From: Idiomarina tyrosinivorans
GTDB lineage: Bacteria > Pseudomonadota > Gammaproteobacteria > Enterobacterales > Alteromonadaceae
Assembly (NCBI RefSeq): GCF_003987475.1
Contig: NZ_PIQH01000001.1
Location: forward strand, 248,001-312,000
DNA: 64,000 bases
Reading direction: 5' to 3'
Position numbers and translations under genes: made by a program. This document shows positions 37,527 through 49,508 of the stretch, piece after piece (within the stretch, counting starts at the first letter, position 1; each line of letters starts with the position of its first letter). The notes beneath the pieces were generated by a model that saw only the letters and a list, made by a program, of their open reading frames with translations, searched no databases and had not been told where the DNA came from.

Positions 37527-38541
37527 ATGGGTTCGTAGTTTGCGCCGATTTTCGTGCCCGCTTTTGCTGATACATTCTGGCATCAGCGACCGCCAGCCAC
37601 TCCTCTATCGACGCACTGTTATCGCTGATAGCAACAATTCCGACGCTACCCGAACGGTAAACAATGGTATCTGCGGGCGTTTTCACATCACTATTAATCG
37701 CCGCAGTCAGTTGCCGTTGGAAATCTGCTTCACTATCTTCGGTTAGGGCTTCAACCTCACGAACAACAACAAATTCATCGCCGCCAATACGGGCAATGAT
37801 GTCGTTATCGTCGAGTTCATGCCGCAGGGTGTCAGCTATCGCTAGCAAAAATCTGTCGCCGATGTCATGGCCATACTGATCATTCAATTGTTTGAAATCG
37901 TCTAGGTCAATGTAGGCTAACAAATAGTGCTGTTTCTTTGCTGCCAGTTTCAACGCAATTTGCGCCAAACGGCTCATCAGTCCGCGCCGATTCAGCACGC
38001 CTGTTAACGGATCGATTTCTGCATCTTTATGCAGTTTCGCTTTCTCGGCTTTTAATTCAGCGATCAGGTTTTCGCGAGAAATTTCCTTACCGATAATACG
38101 CGAAAACATCACCAGCCACTGGGTGGTTTCTTCGTTCAACAACACTCGGCTGCGGCTGGCACCACAGAGCGTCCCAAACACATCACCAGCGCCATCGTAA
38201 ACCGGCTGGCTTACGTACGACTGCAACTGTAACTCACGTGCGGCATCCGACTCTGGCCAACACTTTGGCACATCATCGGTGGCGAAGGTTTCGCTTTCAA
38301 GCGCACGTTTACACAGGGTATCTTTCCATGGCACGGCAAGGTTTTCAGGAATGTTTAAGGCGCCGGTGTTTTTAGAAAAAATGATGGTTTGCTGCAGTTC
38401 GGCAAAGTCGATACGGGTTAAATACACCGAGTCTAATCCAGTAATCTCTGCCAACACATCAAGCAATGGTGGTACAAGGCCCTCAAGGTTTGGAGCCAAT
38501 AGTGCTTCGCTAATGCGTTTGACGATCGCTTTTTCGTCCAT
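37525..38541 (-). CDS. GAF-GGDEF diguanylate cyclase
   Basis: The 338-residue cytoplasmic protein has an N-terminal GAF domain (about 20-155) and a C-terminal GGDEF domain (about 175-330) with intact RIGGDEFVVV, and DPLTGVLNRRG at its start. It should make cyclic-di-GMP. The position of the inhibitory RxxD site reads DDND, so product inhibition through that site is unlikely. It is separated from icd by a terminator. Confidence 0.93.
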   Translation of the reverse strand: MDEKAIVKRISEALLAPNLEGLVPPLLDVLAEITGLDSVYLTRIDFAELQQTIIFSKNTGALNIPENLAVPWKDTLCKRALESETFATDDVPKCWPESDAARELQLQSYVSQPVYDGAGDVFGTLCGASRSRVLLNEETTQWLVMFSRIIGKEISRENLIAELKAEKAKLHKDAEIDPLTGVLNRRGLMSRLAQIALKLAAKKQHYLLAYIDLDDFKQLNDQYGHDIGDRFLLAIADTLRHELDDNDIIARIGGDEFVVVREVEALTEDSEADFQRQLTAAINSDVKTPADTIVYRSGSVGIVAISDNSASIEEWLAVADARMYQQKRARKSAQTTNP

Positions 38542-38605
38542 AACCTTACATTACGTTCGTTGGCGTTCTCTTAGCGTGAGCGTAAATAGGTGTAAAATCA
38601 AGCAA

Positions 38606-38638
38606 AAAAAGCCAGCGCTTTATCAGCGCCGGCTTTTT
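38606..38638 (-). terminator. Terminator downstream of icd
   Basis: AAAAAGCCAGCGCT and AGCGCCGGCTTTTT form a stem with one A-C mismatch around TTATC. The flanking A and T runs allow termination on both strands. It lies 21 bases after the icd stop. Confidence 0.85.
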
Positions 38639-38658
38639 GTTTTCTCTAGGACTGTAAC

Positions 38659-40974
<2,316 letters not shown>

Positions 40975-40977
40975 CTA

Positions 40978-41418
40978 TTACCAAGACCCCGTATTTTCCA
41001 TGCTTGCCCAAGGCTCTTGGGGTGCAAGCGCTTCGCCTTTTTGCAGCAACTCAATCGAGATGCCGTCAGGGCTGCGAACAAAGGCCATATGGCCGTCCCG
41101 TGGCGGCCGATTGATGGTCACGCCGTTACGCTGCAACTTCTCGCACAGTGCGTAAATGTCCTCTACTCGAAACGCCAAATGGCCAAAATTGCGACCACCA
41201 TCATAGCTTTCTGGGTCCCAATTATAGGTCAGCTCAACCATTGGCGCATCATCACGCTTGGCGCGCTCCAGATCTTGTTCAGCAGCTAAGTAGACCAAGG
41301 TAAAACGGCCCTTCTCAACGTCTTTTCGGTAAACTTCTTGCAACCCGAGCAAGTCGCAATAGAAATGCATCGATTGTTCTAAGTCTGCGACTCGAACCAT
41401 AGTGTGGAGGTACTGCAT
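40978..41418 (-). CDS. gloA: Lactoylglutathione lyase (glyoxalase I)
   Basis: The 146-residue VOC-fold protein has the four metal ligands of bacterial GloA: His5 (MQYLHTM), Glu in VELTYNWD, His in FGHLAFRV and Glu in SIELLQKG. It converts the glutathione-methylglyoxal hemithioacetal to lactoylglutathione. It is slightly longer than usual at the C-terminus. The 93 bases between it and icd hold no gene. Confidence 0.93.
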   Translation of the reverse strand: MQYLHTMVRVADLEQSMHFYCDLLGLQEVYRKDVEKGRFTLVYLAAEQDLERAKRDDAPMVELTYNWDPESYDGGRNFGHLAFRVEDIYALCEKLQRNGVTINRPPRDGHMAFVRSPDGISIELLQKGEALAPQEPWASMENTGSW

Positions 41419-41486
41419 AACGTCTCCTTGTTGCTTGCATTGTTAAACTTAGCATGTCGCATCATTGCGCCAGGCTAAAAACAAAA

Positions 41487-41516
41487 CACCGACGCCAAAG
41501 GCATTGGCAGTCGGTG
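41487..41516 (-). terminator. Terminator of the alcohol dehydrogenase gene
   Basis: CACCGAC (41487-41493) pairs with GTCGGTG (41510-41516), extended by GCCA/TGGC inside. On the minus strand it is followed by TTTTGTTTTTAG. It lies 30 bases after the stop codon at 41546. Confidence 0.85.
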
Positions 41517-41545
41517 CTCTTTCATCGTTCAGCGTGATGCTGAGA

Positions 41546-42604
41546 TTAATCAGCGTTTTTCAACGACTGCATATCAATAACGAAGCGGTATTTTACATCA
41601 CCTTTCTTCATTCGCTCATAAGCGTCGTTGATGTTCTGAATATCCAGCATTTCTATGTCACAAGTAATGTCGTGCTCAGCACAAAAATCCAGTACTTCCT
41701 GAGTCTCTGGCATACCACCGATCAACGACCCTGCAACAACGCGGCGTTTCAACACCAATTGCCCCATTTCTAATGGTGGCTCTACAGACTCTAGAAGACC
41801 CACAACAATGTGCGTGCCATCGTACTTCAAGCAATTGATGTAGGGGTTAAGATCGTGTTTAACCGGCACGGTGTCGAGCAAGAAATCAAAGTAACCCGCA
41901 GCGTCTTGCATCTGCTTTTCATCGGTAGAGATGATCACTTTGTCGGCACCTTGCTTCTTCGCTTCCGCCACCTTGCTTTCTGAGCGTGTAAAAATAGTCA
42001 CTTCAGCGCCCATGGCTTTGGCAAATTTAACGCCCATGTGGCCTAATCCGCCCATGCCGATCACCCCAACTTTATCGCCCTTTTTCACACCATAGTGGCG
42101 CAATGGCGAGTAGGTAGTAATGCCAGCACAAAGCAATGGCGCTGCCGCAGCCTTATCAAGGCCGTCAGGCACTTTCACCACAAAACGGTCGCTGACCACA
42201 ACACGTTCTGAATAACCGCCGTAGGTCACCGAACCATCGTGACGGTCTTCACCGTTGTAGGTTGGTGTCATGCCATTCAAGCAAAACTGCTCTAAGCCAT
42301 CTTCGCAAGCAGCACATTCGCGGCATGAGTCGACCATACAGCCTACGCCAACGTTGTCACCGACTTTGAAATTTTTGACATTTTTCCCAACGGCAGTGAC
42401 ATGACCAACAATTTCATGCCCGGGTACAACCGGATAAATTGTGCCACCCCAGTCATTTTCTACATAATGGATGTCGGTGTGGCAGACGCCACAGTAATCG
42501 ATTTCAATAGCAACGTCGTCGTCGCGCAGTTCACGACGTTCAATATTATGGGGGGCTAGACCTGAATCTGCGGCTTGCGCAGCATAGGTTTTGGTTGCGC
42601 TCAT
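41546..42604 (-). CDS. Zinc-dependent NAD(P) alcohol dehydrogenase, YahK/CAD-like
   Basis: The 352-residue medium-chain dehydrogenase has catalytic zinc ligands in CGVCHTDIHYVENDWG and GHE, the structural zinc loop CRECAACEDGLEQFC, and the Rossmann motif GMGGLGHMG. It belongs to the cinnamyl-alcohol dehydrogenase-like group, with E. coli YahK the nearest type, and probably reduces aldehydes with NADPH. The natural substrate is uncertain. Confidence 0.93.
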   Translation of the reverse strand: MSATKTYAAQAADSGLAPHNIERRELRDDDVAIEIDYCGVCHTDIHYVENDWGGTIYPVVPGHEIVGHVTAVGKNVKNFKVGDNVGVGCMVDSCRECAACEDGLEQFCLNGMTPTYNGEDRHDGSVTYGGYSERVVVSDRFVVKVPDGLDKAAAAPLLCAGITTYSPLRHYGVKKGDKVGVIGMGGLGHMGVKFAKAMGAEVTIFTRSESKVAEAKKQGADKVIISTDEKQMQDAAGYFDFLLDTVPVKHDLNPYINCLKYDGTHIVVGLLESVEPPLEMGQLVLKRRVVAGSLIGGMPETQEVLDFCAEHDITCDIEMLDIQNINDAYERMKKGDVKYRFVIDMQSLKNAD

Positions 42605-42660
42605 TAGTGTCCTCCATTGAGCTATGGCATGGAAACGTGTTTTGCATCTACGGTTTTAGC

Positions 42661-42825
42661 CTAACGATTGGATTGCTGGCGCCGAAGTTTTTTTGCCGAA
42701 TGTGCACAAGCGCGTGAGCAATAGACTACTTCAGACCAGTTTTTTTCCCAGCGTTTGCGCCACGAAAACGGTCGCTTACACACTGGACAGATCTTTTCCG
42801 GAAGGTGTACTTTCTTATGTACCAT
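42661..42825 (-). CDS. DUF2256 zinc-binding protein
   Basis: The 54-residue protein has CPVCKRPFSWRKRWEKNW and CSRACA, the CxxC/CxxxC zinc motif of DUF2256. The function is unknown; such genes often adjoin photolyase/cryptochrome genes in marine bacteria, but none is seen here. ATG at 42825 starts the family sequence MVHKKVHLPEK. It is divergent from aidB with only 23 bases between. Confidence 0.88.
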   Translation of the reverse strand: MVHKKVHLPEKICPVCKRPFSWRKRWEKNWSEVVYCSRACAHSAKKLRRQQSNR

Positions 42826-42848
42826 AGCAACAACAGAGCTCCTAAGTA

Positions 42849-44474
42849 ATGTCTCAGCCCTATACACACGTTGTAGAAAATCAAGCCCAGCGCCTGCTTA
42901 ATTACAACAGTTGGGAGCAAGACCCCGCTTTACAGCAGGCCGTGCGACAGTTTGCCGGCTCTTGGGGAATACCCGAGTTGCAACATTTTGGTTCACAGTG
43001 TGGCAGTGCTGAGCGCATTGCTTTGGGCTTTGCCGCCAACCGTTATCTTCCAGAATTTCAAAGCCATGATGAAAGGGGTTTTCCCTTACAACGGGTCAAT
43101 TTTCACCCCAGTTATCACCAATTAATGACGATTGCTATGCAACAACAATTGCACTCGGCGCCATGGGCTCAACCGCGTGCTGGTGCGCATGTTGTCCGCG
43201 CCGCTAAATACTATTTGCATAGCCAGGTTGAAGCCGGCCATGGCTGTCCTATCACCATGACCTTTGCTGCTATTCCGGTGATTGAAAAATATGCCAAGCA
43301 CTTGCCCGTGTGGCTGCAAAAAGCGCTACAGTCAGATTATGATGCAACTGACCGACCGGTCACGGCAAAATCCGCGGTAACCTTTGGCATGGCCATGACC
43401 GAGAAACAAGGCGGATCCGATGTGCGAGCAAACACTACAGTTGCCAAGGCGGACGGCGACCGCTATCGATTGACCGGACATAAATGGTTTATGTCAGCGC
43501 CAATGAGCGATGCCTTTTTAACCCTAGCGCAAACCGAAGCCGGACTGAGCTGCTTTTTGGTACCGCGCCGGCTGGATAATGGCGAATTGAATGGCATTGT
43601 TATCCAACGCCTAAAAGATAAGGTCGGCAATCGCTCAAATGCCTCTAGCGAAGTCGAATTTAACCGCGCCCAAGGTTGGTTATTAGGCGAACAAGGTAAA
43701 GGTGTGAATACCATTATCGAAATGGTCGCTATTACCCGTTACGACTGCATGATTGGTTCCGCCGCAGGCATGCGCCAAGCGGTTTCCCAGGCGATTCATC
43801 ACTGCCGCCAACGGCGCGCGTTTGGCGAGCTTTTGGTTAACCAACCGTTAATGCTAAATGTCCTCGCCGATTTAGCCTTAGAGAGCGAAGCCGCAATGGC
43901 TCTGAGTATGCGGATGGCGTATGCCTTTGACCAACGAGAGGACAAACAGCAACAGTTACTGATTCGTATTGCCACCGCTATTGGTAAGTATTGGATTTGT
44001 AAGCAAGCGCCGCAGCACGCCTATGAAGCGATGGAATGTTTAGGGGGTAACGGTGTGGTGGAATTGGATATCCTGGCGCGTATCTACCGCGAAGCGCCCA
44101 TCAACGCCATCTGGGAAGGTAGTGGCAACATTCAATGCCTAGATGTGATGCGCGCGCTGCATAAGTCACCAGAGACCGTAACCGCGTTATTTGACGAGCT
44201 CGACGGTGTCGACAATAACCAGCACTACACAGATGCAGTCAATGCCGCTAAACAGCAACTACAGCAGGCGCCTGACGCTTCGCAATTACGCCGTACGCTA
44301 GAACTGTTGGCGAAGCTGTTGCAAGCGAGACAACTCGCGCGAACCAGTCCAGATTGGTTATTTCAGGCGTTTTGCAATAGCCGTTTAGCCCCTGCAGGTT
44401 TCCAACAGTACGGCTGTTTACCCGAGTCGACACCGCTAAAGGCTATTGTTGAACGGGCTTTTGCTGCACTGTAG
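42849..44474 (+). CDS. aidB: AidB-like acyl-CoA dehydrogenase
   Basis: The 541-residue flavoprotein matches AidB in length and key segments: FGMAMTEKQGGSDVRANTT (FAD contact), HKWFMSAPMSD and YEAMECLGGNGVVE with a C-terminal extension. E. coli AidB binds DNA and protects against alkylation. The enzymatic substrate is unclear. It stands alone, convergent with the VWA gene. Confidence 0.92.
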   Translation: MSQPYTHVVENQAQRLLNYNSWEQDPALQQAVRQFAGSWGIPELQHFGSQCGSAERIALGFAANRYLPEFQSHDERGFPLQRVNFHPSYHQLMTIAMQQQLHSAPWAQPRAGAHVVRAAKYYLHSQVEAGHGCPITMTFAAIPVIEKYAKHLPVWLQKALQSDYDATDRPVTAKSAVTFGMAMTEKQGGSDVRANTTVAKADGDRYRLTGHKWFMSAPMSDAFLTLAQTEAGLSCFLVPRRLDNGELNGIVIQRLKDKVGNRSNASSEVEFNRAQGWLLGEQGKGVNTIIEMVAITRYDCMIGSAAGMRQAVSQAIHHCRQRRAFGELLVNQPLMLNVLADLALESEAAMALSMRMAYAFDQREDKQQQLLIRIATAIGKYWICKQAPQHAYEAMECLGGNGVVELDILARIYREAPINAIWEGSGNIQCLDVMRALHKSPETVTALFDELDGVDNNQHYTDAVNAAKQQLQQAPDASQLRRTLELLAKLLQARQLARTSPDWLFQAFCNSRLAPAGFQQYGCLPESTPLKAIVERAFAAL

Positions 44475-44480
44475 TGGTTG

Positions 44481-45647
44481 TTAGAGTTTTTCGATGGCCT
44501 GTTCAATACCATTCAACGTCAGCGGAAACATGCGTTCCTGCATCAGTTCCTGAATAATGTTGATGCTGGGGTAATAGCGCCACCGTTGCTGCGGCTGAGG
44601 ATTAAGCCACACCGCTTTGCTGAAGTGGTGTGTTAAGCGGTTTAGCCATTCTGCACCAGGTTCTTCGTTCCAGTGCTCTACACTGCCGCCGGGATATAGA
44701 ATTTCGTAAGGCCCCATGGTCGCATCACCGACGAAAATTAATTTGTAATCACTACCAAACCGTTGCACCAAATCGCCGGTTGGAATCGCTACTTCACCTC
44801 GGCGCGCCGCACTCGGCCATACCGCCTCATACACACAGTTATGAAAATAAAAGGTTTGCAAGTTCTTAAACTCATCGCTGGCCGCACTGAACAATTGCTC
44901 AACCTGCTCAATATAACTATCCATTGAACCGCCAACGTCAAACAAAATCAGTACATTGGTGGCATTGTGGCGCTCCGGCCGCCATTGCAGATCCAACAGT
45001 CCGCCTTGTTTACCCGTCGCTTTGATGGTGGCGTCTAAATCCAACTCCGTTGCCGCGCCACTGCGGGCAAACGCGCGCAGCTTTCGTAAAGCAACTTGAA
45101 ATCCTCGTTGTTGTAGCGGCGCATCACGGTCTAAATCGGCAAATTGGCGTTTATCTAGCACCTTAGAAGCGCTGAACTGGCGATTACTCGCCTGCCCTAA
45201 ACGAATACCTCCTGGATGGTAACCATAGGCGCCAAATGGTGAGGTCCCTCCGGTTCCGATCCATTTACTGCCGCCCTGGTGGCGTTCTTGTTGCTCCTCC
45301 AGGCGCTGTTTAAACTGTTCTAATAGCTGCTCCAAACTCTCATATTGTTTGAGCACCTCTTCATCGAGTTGGCCCAGCTGACGGACGAGCGGATCACTGA
45401 GCCACTCATTAGGAATCCGCTCGCTAATATCCACCTCATCTAACGCCTGCAGATAGGCGTAAAAGGCCTGATCAAAACGGTCAAAAAGGCCCTCGTCTTT
45501 TACCAATATTGTCCGCGCTAAATAATAAAACGACTCAATGGAGTAGCCCGCTAGCCCTTTATTCACAGCCGCGAGCAAATCCAGCAGCTCGGTAATCGAC
45601 ACTGCCACGCCATAGCGTTTCAATAACTGCAGTAAGCCAATAAACAT
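44481..45647 (-). CDS. VWA-domain protein, CoxE-like
   Basis: The 388-residue protein has a helical N-terminal half and a C-terminal von Willebrand A domain. The metal site reads DVGGS (about residue 235) rather than DxSxS, as in this subgroup. It works with the MoxR ATPase encoded just upstream (one base gap). Such pairs are metal-insertion or protein-assembly chaperones; the client is not visible in the neighbourhood. Confidence 0.88.
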   Translation of the reverse strand: MFIGLLQLLKRYGVAVSITELLDLLAAVNKGLAGYSIESFYYLARTILVKDEGLFDRFDQAFYAYLQALDEVDISERIPNEWLSDPLVRQLGQLDEEVLKQYESLEQLLEQFKQRLEEQQERHQGGSKWIGTGGTSPFGAYGYHPGGIRLGQASNRQFSASKVLDKRQFADLDRDAPLQQRGFQVALRKLRAFARSGAATELDLDATIKATGKQGGLLDLQWRPERHNATNVLILFDVGGSMDSYIEQVEQLFSAASDEFKNLQTFYFHNCVYEAVWPSAARRGEVAIPTGDLVQRFGSDYKLIFVGDATMGPYEILYPGGSVEHWNEEPGAEWLNRLTHHFSKAVWLNPQPQQRWRYYPSINIIQELMQERMFPLTLNGIEQAIEKL

Positions 45648-45648
45648 G

Positions 45649-46476
45649 TTAGCCCTGGCGCAAATAACGTAACTGCGGAAAATCTTCTTCGTGTTTTAAT
45701 AATGCGCCGTATAGAGACTGGCGTTGTTCGTCACTCATCCATTCTCTCAACTGCCCCGGCTTCGGGGGGTCTAGTAACAACAACTTCAACCAATCAAGCA
45801 ACTCAGAGGTGGATGGCTTTTTCTTCAAACGCGGCAACTCCCGGATTTGCACAAATAGGTCCAACGCCTCAGTCACAAGTTGCTGTTGAATATTGGGATA
45901 ATGCACCTCAATAATTTGCCGCAGCGTTTGTTCGTCTGGAAATTCAATAAAGTGAAAGAAACACCGCCGCAAGAACGCATCCGGTAACGCTTTTTCGTTA
46001 TTAGAGGTGATAATGACGATAGGCCGTTGCTGAGCGGTAACCGTTTCTCCAGTCTCGTAGACATGAAACGCCATTTGATCGAGCTCATGCAGCAAATCAT
46101 TGGGGAACTCAATATCAGCTTTGTCGACTTCGTCGATCAGCAATACCGGCCGCTGCTTTGCCGTGAACGCCTGCCATAACTTACCGGGCTTAATGTAGTT
46201 AGCGATATCATGAACCTTATCGCTACCCAGTTGGCTATCGCGCAGGCGAGAGACCGCATCATACTCGTACAACCCTTGTTGCGCTTTAGTGGTAGATTTT
46301 ATTGACCAGTGCAGTAACTCAGTGTCCATCGACCGCGCTAACTCCTGCGCCAAACGGGTTTTACCCGTGCCCGGCTCGCCTTTCAATAATAACGGCTTCT
46401 CAAGCGCGACGGCTGCATCCACGGCTAACTGCAGAGCGTTAGAGACAATGTAGGTATCAGTACTGGAAAACGACAT
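45649..46476 (-). CDS. MoxR-family AAA ATPase
   Basis: The 275-residue AAA+ protein has Walker A GEPGTGKT (about 37-44), Walker B LLIDEVDKAD (about 116), sensor 1 ITSNNEKALPDAFLRRC and the arginine finger RR. It forms a remodelling pair with the downstream VWA protein, as for CoxD/CoxE. Confidence 0.92.
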   Translation of the reverse strand: MSFSSTDTYIVSNALQLAVDAAVALEKPLLLKGEPGTGKTRLAQELARSMDTELLHWSIKSTTKAQQGLYEYDAVSRLRDSQLGSDKVHDIANYIKPGKLWQAFTAKQRPVLLIDEVDKADIEFPNDLLHELDQMAFHVYETGETVTAQQRPIVIITSNNEKALPDAFLRRCFFHFIEFPDEQTLRQIIEVHYPNIQQQLVTEALDLFVQIRELPRLKKKPSTSELLDWLKLLLLDPPKPGQLREWMSDEQRQSLYGALLKHEEDFPQLRYLRQG

Positions 46477-46538
46477 ATCACCACTCCTTATATTGCGAGC
46501 GGCTTATGATGCCTGAAAAGCCGGTCTAGCCCAAGCCC

Positions 46539-47405
46539 CTATTGTTGGCTAAGACTAAACCACCAAGGTTGGGTAGTCTGTTTTGCGTCGAGGTTTAGTG
46601 AGGGGTCTGACAACTCAATCACGTGCCGGTCTGCAAGTCGTAATCGTTGGAGCCGTTGACGATAGAACTGCTCAAACAAACGTTCATACTCACCGTTTGC
46701 ATATAAGCCGAGTAAACCCTTTTTTATCCGTTGCGCGAGTTCTGGATTGCCAGCGTTTACGTAAAACCAATCGGCTAGCGGGTAATGAACAATAATTTGG
46801 CTAGCATCAACAATGCCTAAGTTCGGAAACTCTTGACGTTCAGCCCCTACTTCCATCACCGAGCGACTCAACACATCAAAACGGCCATTGGCAAGCATTT
46901 GATAAAGGCTTTTGTAGTCGGCGGCAGACTCTACGGCAGCAAAGTAACGCTCCATCAACGGACGCTCAACCCAATCGCTGCCAAACCCAGTAGAGAACTG
47001 GCGCAATTGGTTGGCTGTCCTTACCTTATTTAAAGCGGCTACGTGTTCTTGACGGGTCAACAAAATACGCCAACCTAACAACCCCTTGCGAATTGGAAAG
47101 TCGATCGCAAACAACCCATTCTCATGGCGATAAGCGGAGGCCATGACCGCTACGTCAATGGTATTTTCCCGCAATGCTCGCAATAATCTGGATTGGGTCA
47201 TACGCACGGGAAAACGCTCGACCTTTATCACATCGTTAGTAGCTGCTGAGTGGCGCAGCGCAGCGTCCAACAAAGTATAGGCAAAGTCGCGTTGTAGTGT
47301 GTCAGTTGACGAGGTGAGATTTATGGTAACGCGTAACGACTCAGCGGCCGCAGTCGGTAGCCATACCCAAGCGAATAAAATGCCTATCATCAAATAGTTA
47401 CGCAT
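46539..47405 (-). CDS. Periplasmic solute-binding family 3 protein
   Basis: The 288-residue protein has a signal peptide (cleaved after PTAAAE, about residue 22) and a family-3 substrate-binding fold (SRSVMEVGAERQEFPNLGIV, YANGEYERLFEQFYR). There is no transporter gene next to it; a hybrid kinase gene lies 63 bases upstream on the same strand, so it may act as a sensor input or be an orphan binding protein. Confidence 0.8.
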   Translation of the reverse strand: MRNYLMIGILFAWVWLPTAAAESLRVTINLTSSTDTLQRDFAYTLLDAALRHSAATNDVIKVERFPVRMTQSRLLRALRENTIDVAVMASAYRHENGLFAIDFPIRKGLLGWRILLTRQEHVAALNKVRTANQLRQFSTGFGSDWVERPLMERYFAAVESAADYKSLYQMLANGRFDVLSRSVMEVGAERQEFPNLGIVDASQIIVHYPLADWFYVNAGNPELAQRIKKGLLGLYANGEYERLFEQFYRQRLQRLRLADRHVIELSDPSLNLDAKQTTQPWWFSLSQQ

Positions 47406-47467
47406 TTACTTTACTCCCAGCGCGTTTCTTTAAAGCTGGCATAGCCGACGCAAAAGTCAATTTTTAT

Positions 47468-49408
47468 TTACTGGTCACCCTTTTGTTGGTTGGCGTCGAG
47501 CGCGTCCGCTGCTTGGATTAATATCCGTGCAATATCCTCTCGCACAAACGGTTTTGTCACATAGTTATCCATTCCCGCTCGCAGCGCTTGGGTTTTGGTT
47601 TCAACAAACGCATTGGCAGTCAAGGCAACGATATAGGGCTGTTTCAGCGGCATGTCACGAATCATTTTGGTTGCCTGCAAACCATCGAGCTCAGGCATGT
47701 GAATGTCCATAAACACCACATCAAACGGTCTTTGCTGCAATAGCTCAAGCGCTTCTGTCGCGTTATTTGCAAGCTCACATTGCTGCTGCAACGTTTTCAA
47801 CATTTCACTAATAATCAAGCGATTCACTGAGTTATCATCAACCACTAGGCAGCGCATAGGTGGTAGCCTTTCCAGCCCGACAAACGTTGGATCAGCCAGT
47901 TCGTTTTCCGCCATCGCTGAGCTCGGAAGCGTGACGGTGAATGTTGACCCTTCACCTAGGCGACTATCAACACGAACCGTTCCATTCATTAGTTGCACCA
48001 AATGGCGGACAATTGCGAGCCCCAGACCGGTGCCAGATTGCGCTTGATCGATACCAGAGCGTTCTTGCTCGAACAGCTGCCAAATGCGGCGCGTATCCTC
48101 AATGCCAACACCACTGTCTTTAACCGTAACAACCAACTCACCTTTCTTATGGTTGTTATCCTTTTGCCACCCTGCAACAACCTCAACTTCACCGTTCTCG
48201 GTAAATTTAATCGCGTTGTTAATGAGATTACTCAACACCTGCAATACCCTTGCTTTATCCAGCAATAGTATTTTAGGCACTTCAGTGTTGACTCTAATAC
48301 TCAGCTTGATGTCTTTGGTTACTGCAGTTTGCGCGAAAAGTGTTTGCAAATGGTCGAATATGGCTACAACATCGCTGCGCCCGCGATGAATCCGCAATTG
48401 CCCTTCCTCCGCCCGAGTGAGGTCGAGCACATCATTTAAGGTATTCAATAAGTAACCGCCGCTCTCCTTAATGGTAGCAACCAAGTTTCGCTGGTTAGCA
48501 TCGAGGTCGGTATCCTTCAGCACTGAAGCAATACCTAAAATACCGTGCAATGGGGTACGAATTTCATGCGACATGTTCGCGAGAAACACGCTTTTCGCAT
48601 GGGCCGCTCTTCGCGCTTCCATTTCAGAATGCTTTTGCGCACTAATATCGGTCAAGGTGCCAGCAAAGCGCGTAGCTTTGCCACTGCTGTCCCGCTCTAT
48701 CACCTTGCCACGGTCCAATACATATAGGTAATGGCCATCACGGTGGCGAAGACGATGCATGCTCTCATAAAAGGGCGTTTCGCCATCTCGATGCGCCCTG
48801 ACTAATTCCCACACTCTGTCATAGTCATCTGGGTGCAAGCGACTCGACCAAGAATCCACGTGATCGCCTAGCTCGGCAGTGCTGTAGCCGAACATCTGTG
48901 CCCAACGTTCATTAAACAGTACCTGCCCTGACTGAGGGTTCCACTCCCATGTCCCCAGTCGCGTTGCATCTAGCAGAAGTTTGAGGCGATTACGTTCTAG
49001 TTCGAGCGCCAACTCAAGTGATTTACGTTCAGTAATATCAATAAGGTAGCCAAACATATTGCGGCGGGAACCGTCTTCGTAACGGTCAATTAACGTGGTG
49101 TCAGAAACCCACACCCAGTGTCCGTCAGCATGACGAATACGATAGTCGCTGTGATTAACCGATTCACGGGTTAAGTCGGCAACTGCATCGGCCGCCTCAG
49201 CTCGAATCCTGTCATAATCGTCTGGATGCACTAAACGTTTATAGTCGACTCGCTGTGATTCAAAGTCTTCTTTACTGTAACCAATCAGCTCTACCACGTT
49301 CGGCGAGGTATAGCTTACCGGCCAGTTCGGTCCGTCCGCCCAAACCATCAGTGACATCTTACTGCCGACTGAAAACAGTCGTGTTATATCAATTTCTGAG
49401 AGCTTCAT
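47468..49408 (-). CDS. PAS-PAS hybrid histidine kinase with receiver domain
   Basis: The 646-residue protein has two PAS/PAC units (about 12-130 and 140-262), a dimerisation domain with phospho-accepting His281 in NMSHEIRTPLHG, the ATPase domain (N-box NLINNAIKFTENGEV, G-box GTGLGLAIV) and a C-terminal receiver domain with DVVFMDIHMPELDG. It has no membrane segment, so it senses a cytoplasmic signal. It lacks an Hpt domain; the phosphorelay partner is elsewhere. It is likely co-transcribed with the binding protein gene. Confidence 0.95.
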   Translation of the reverse strand: MKLSEIDITRLFSVGSKMSLMVWADGPNWPVSYTSPNVVELIGYSKEDFESQRVDYKRLVHPDDYDRIRAEAADAVADLTRESVNHSDYRIRHADGHWVWVSDTTLIDRYEDGSRRNMFGYLIDITERKSLELALELERNRLKLLLDATRLGTWEWNPQSGQVLFNERWAQMFGYSTAELGDHVDSWSSRLHPDDYDRVWELVRAHRDGETPFYESMHRLRHRDGHYLYVLDRGKVIERDSSGKATRFAGTLTDISAQKHSEMEARRAAHAKSVFLANMSHEIRTPLHGILGIASVLKDTDLDANQRNLVATIKESGGYLLNTLNDVLDLTRAEEGQLRIHRGRSDVVAIFDHLQTLFAQTAVTKDIKLSIRVNTEVPKILLLDKARVLQVLSNLINNAIKFTENGEVEVVAGWQKDNNHKKGELVVTVKDSGVGIEDTRRIWQLFEQERSGIDQAQSGTGLGLAIVRHLVQLMNGTVRVDSRLGEGSTFTVTLPSSAMAENELADPTFVGLERLPPMRCLVVDDNSVNRLIISEMLKTLQQQCELANNATEALELLQQRPFDVVFMDIHMPELDGLQATKMIRDMPLKQPYIVALTANAFVETKTQALRAGMDNYVTKPFVREDIARILIQAADALDANQQKGDQ

Positions 49409-49508
49409 AACGTGTATCTATTTGCCGATTGAAGAAAATAGTGACAACAGTTTGCCCTCTACGGAGCTTGATGTACACTGGCAATAATCTGGGTCATTTT
49501 ATTGGATT

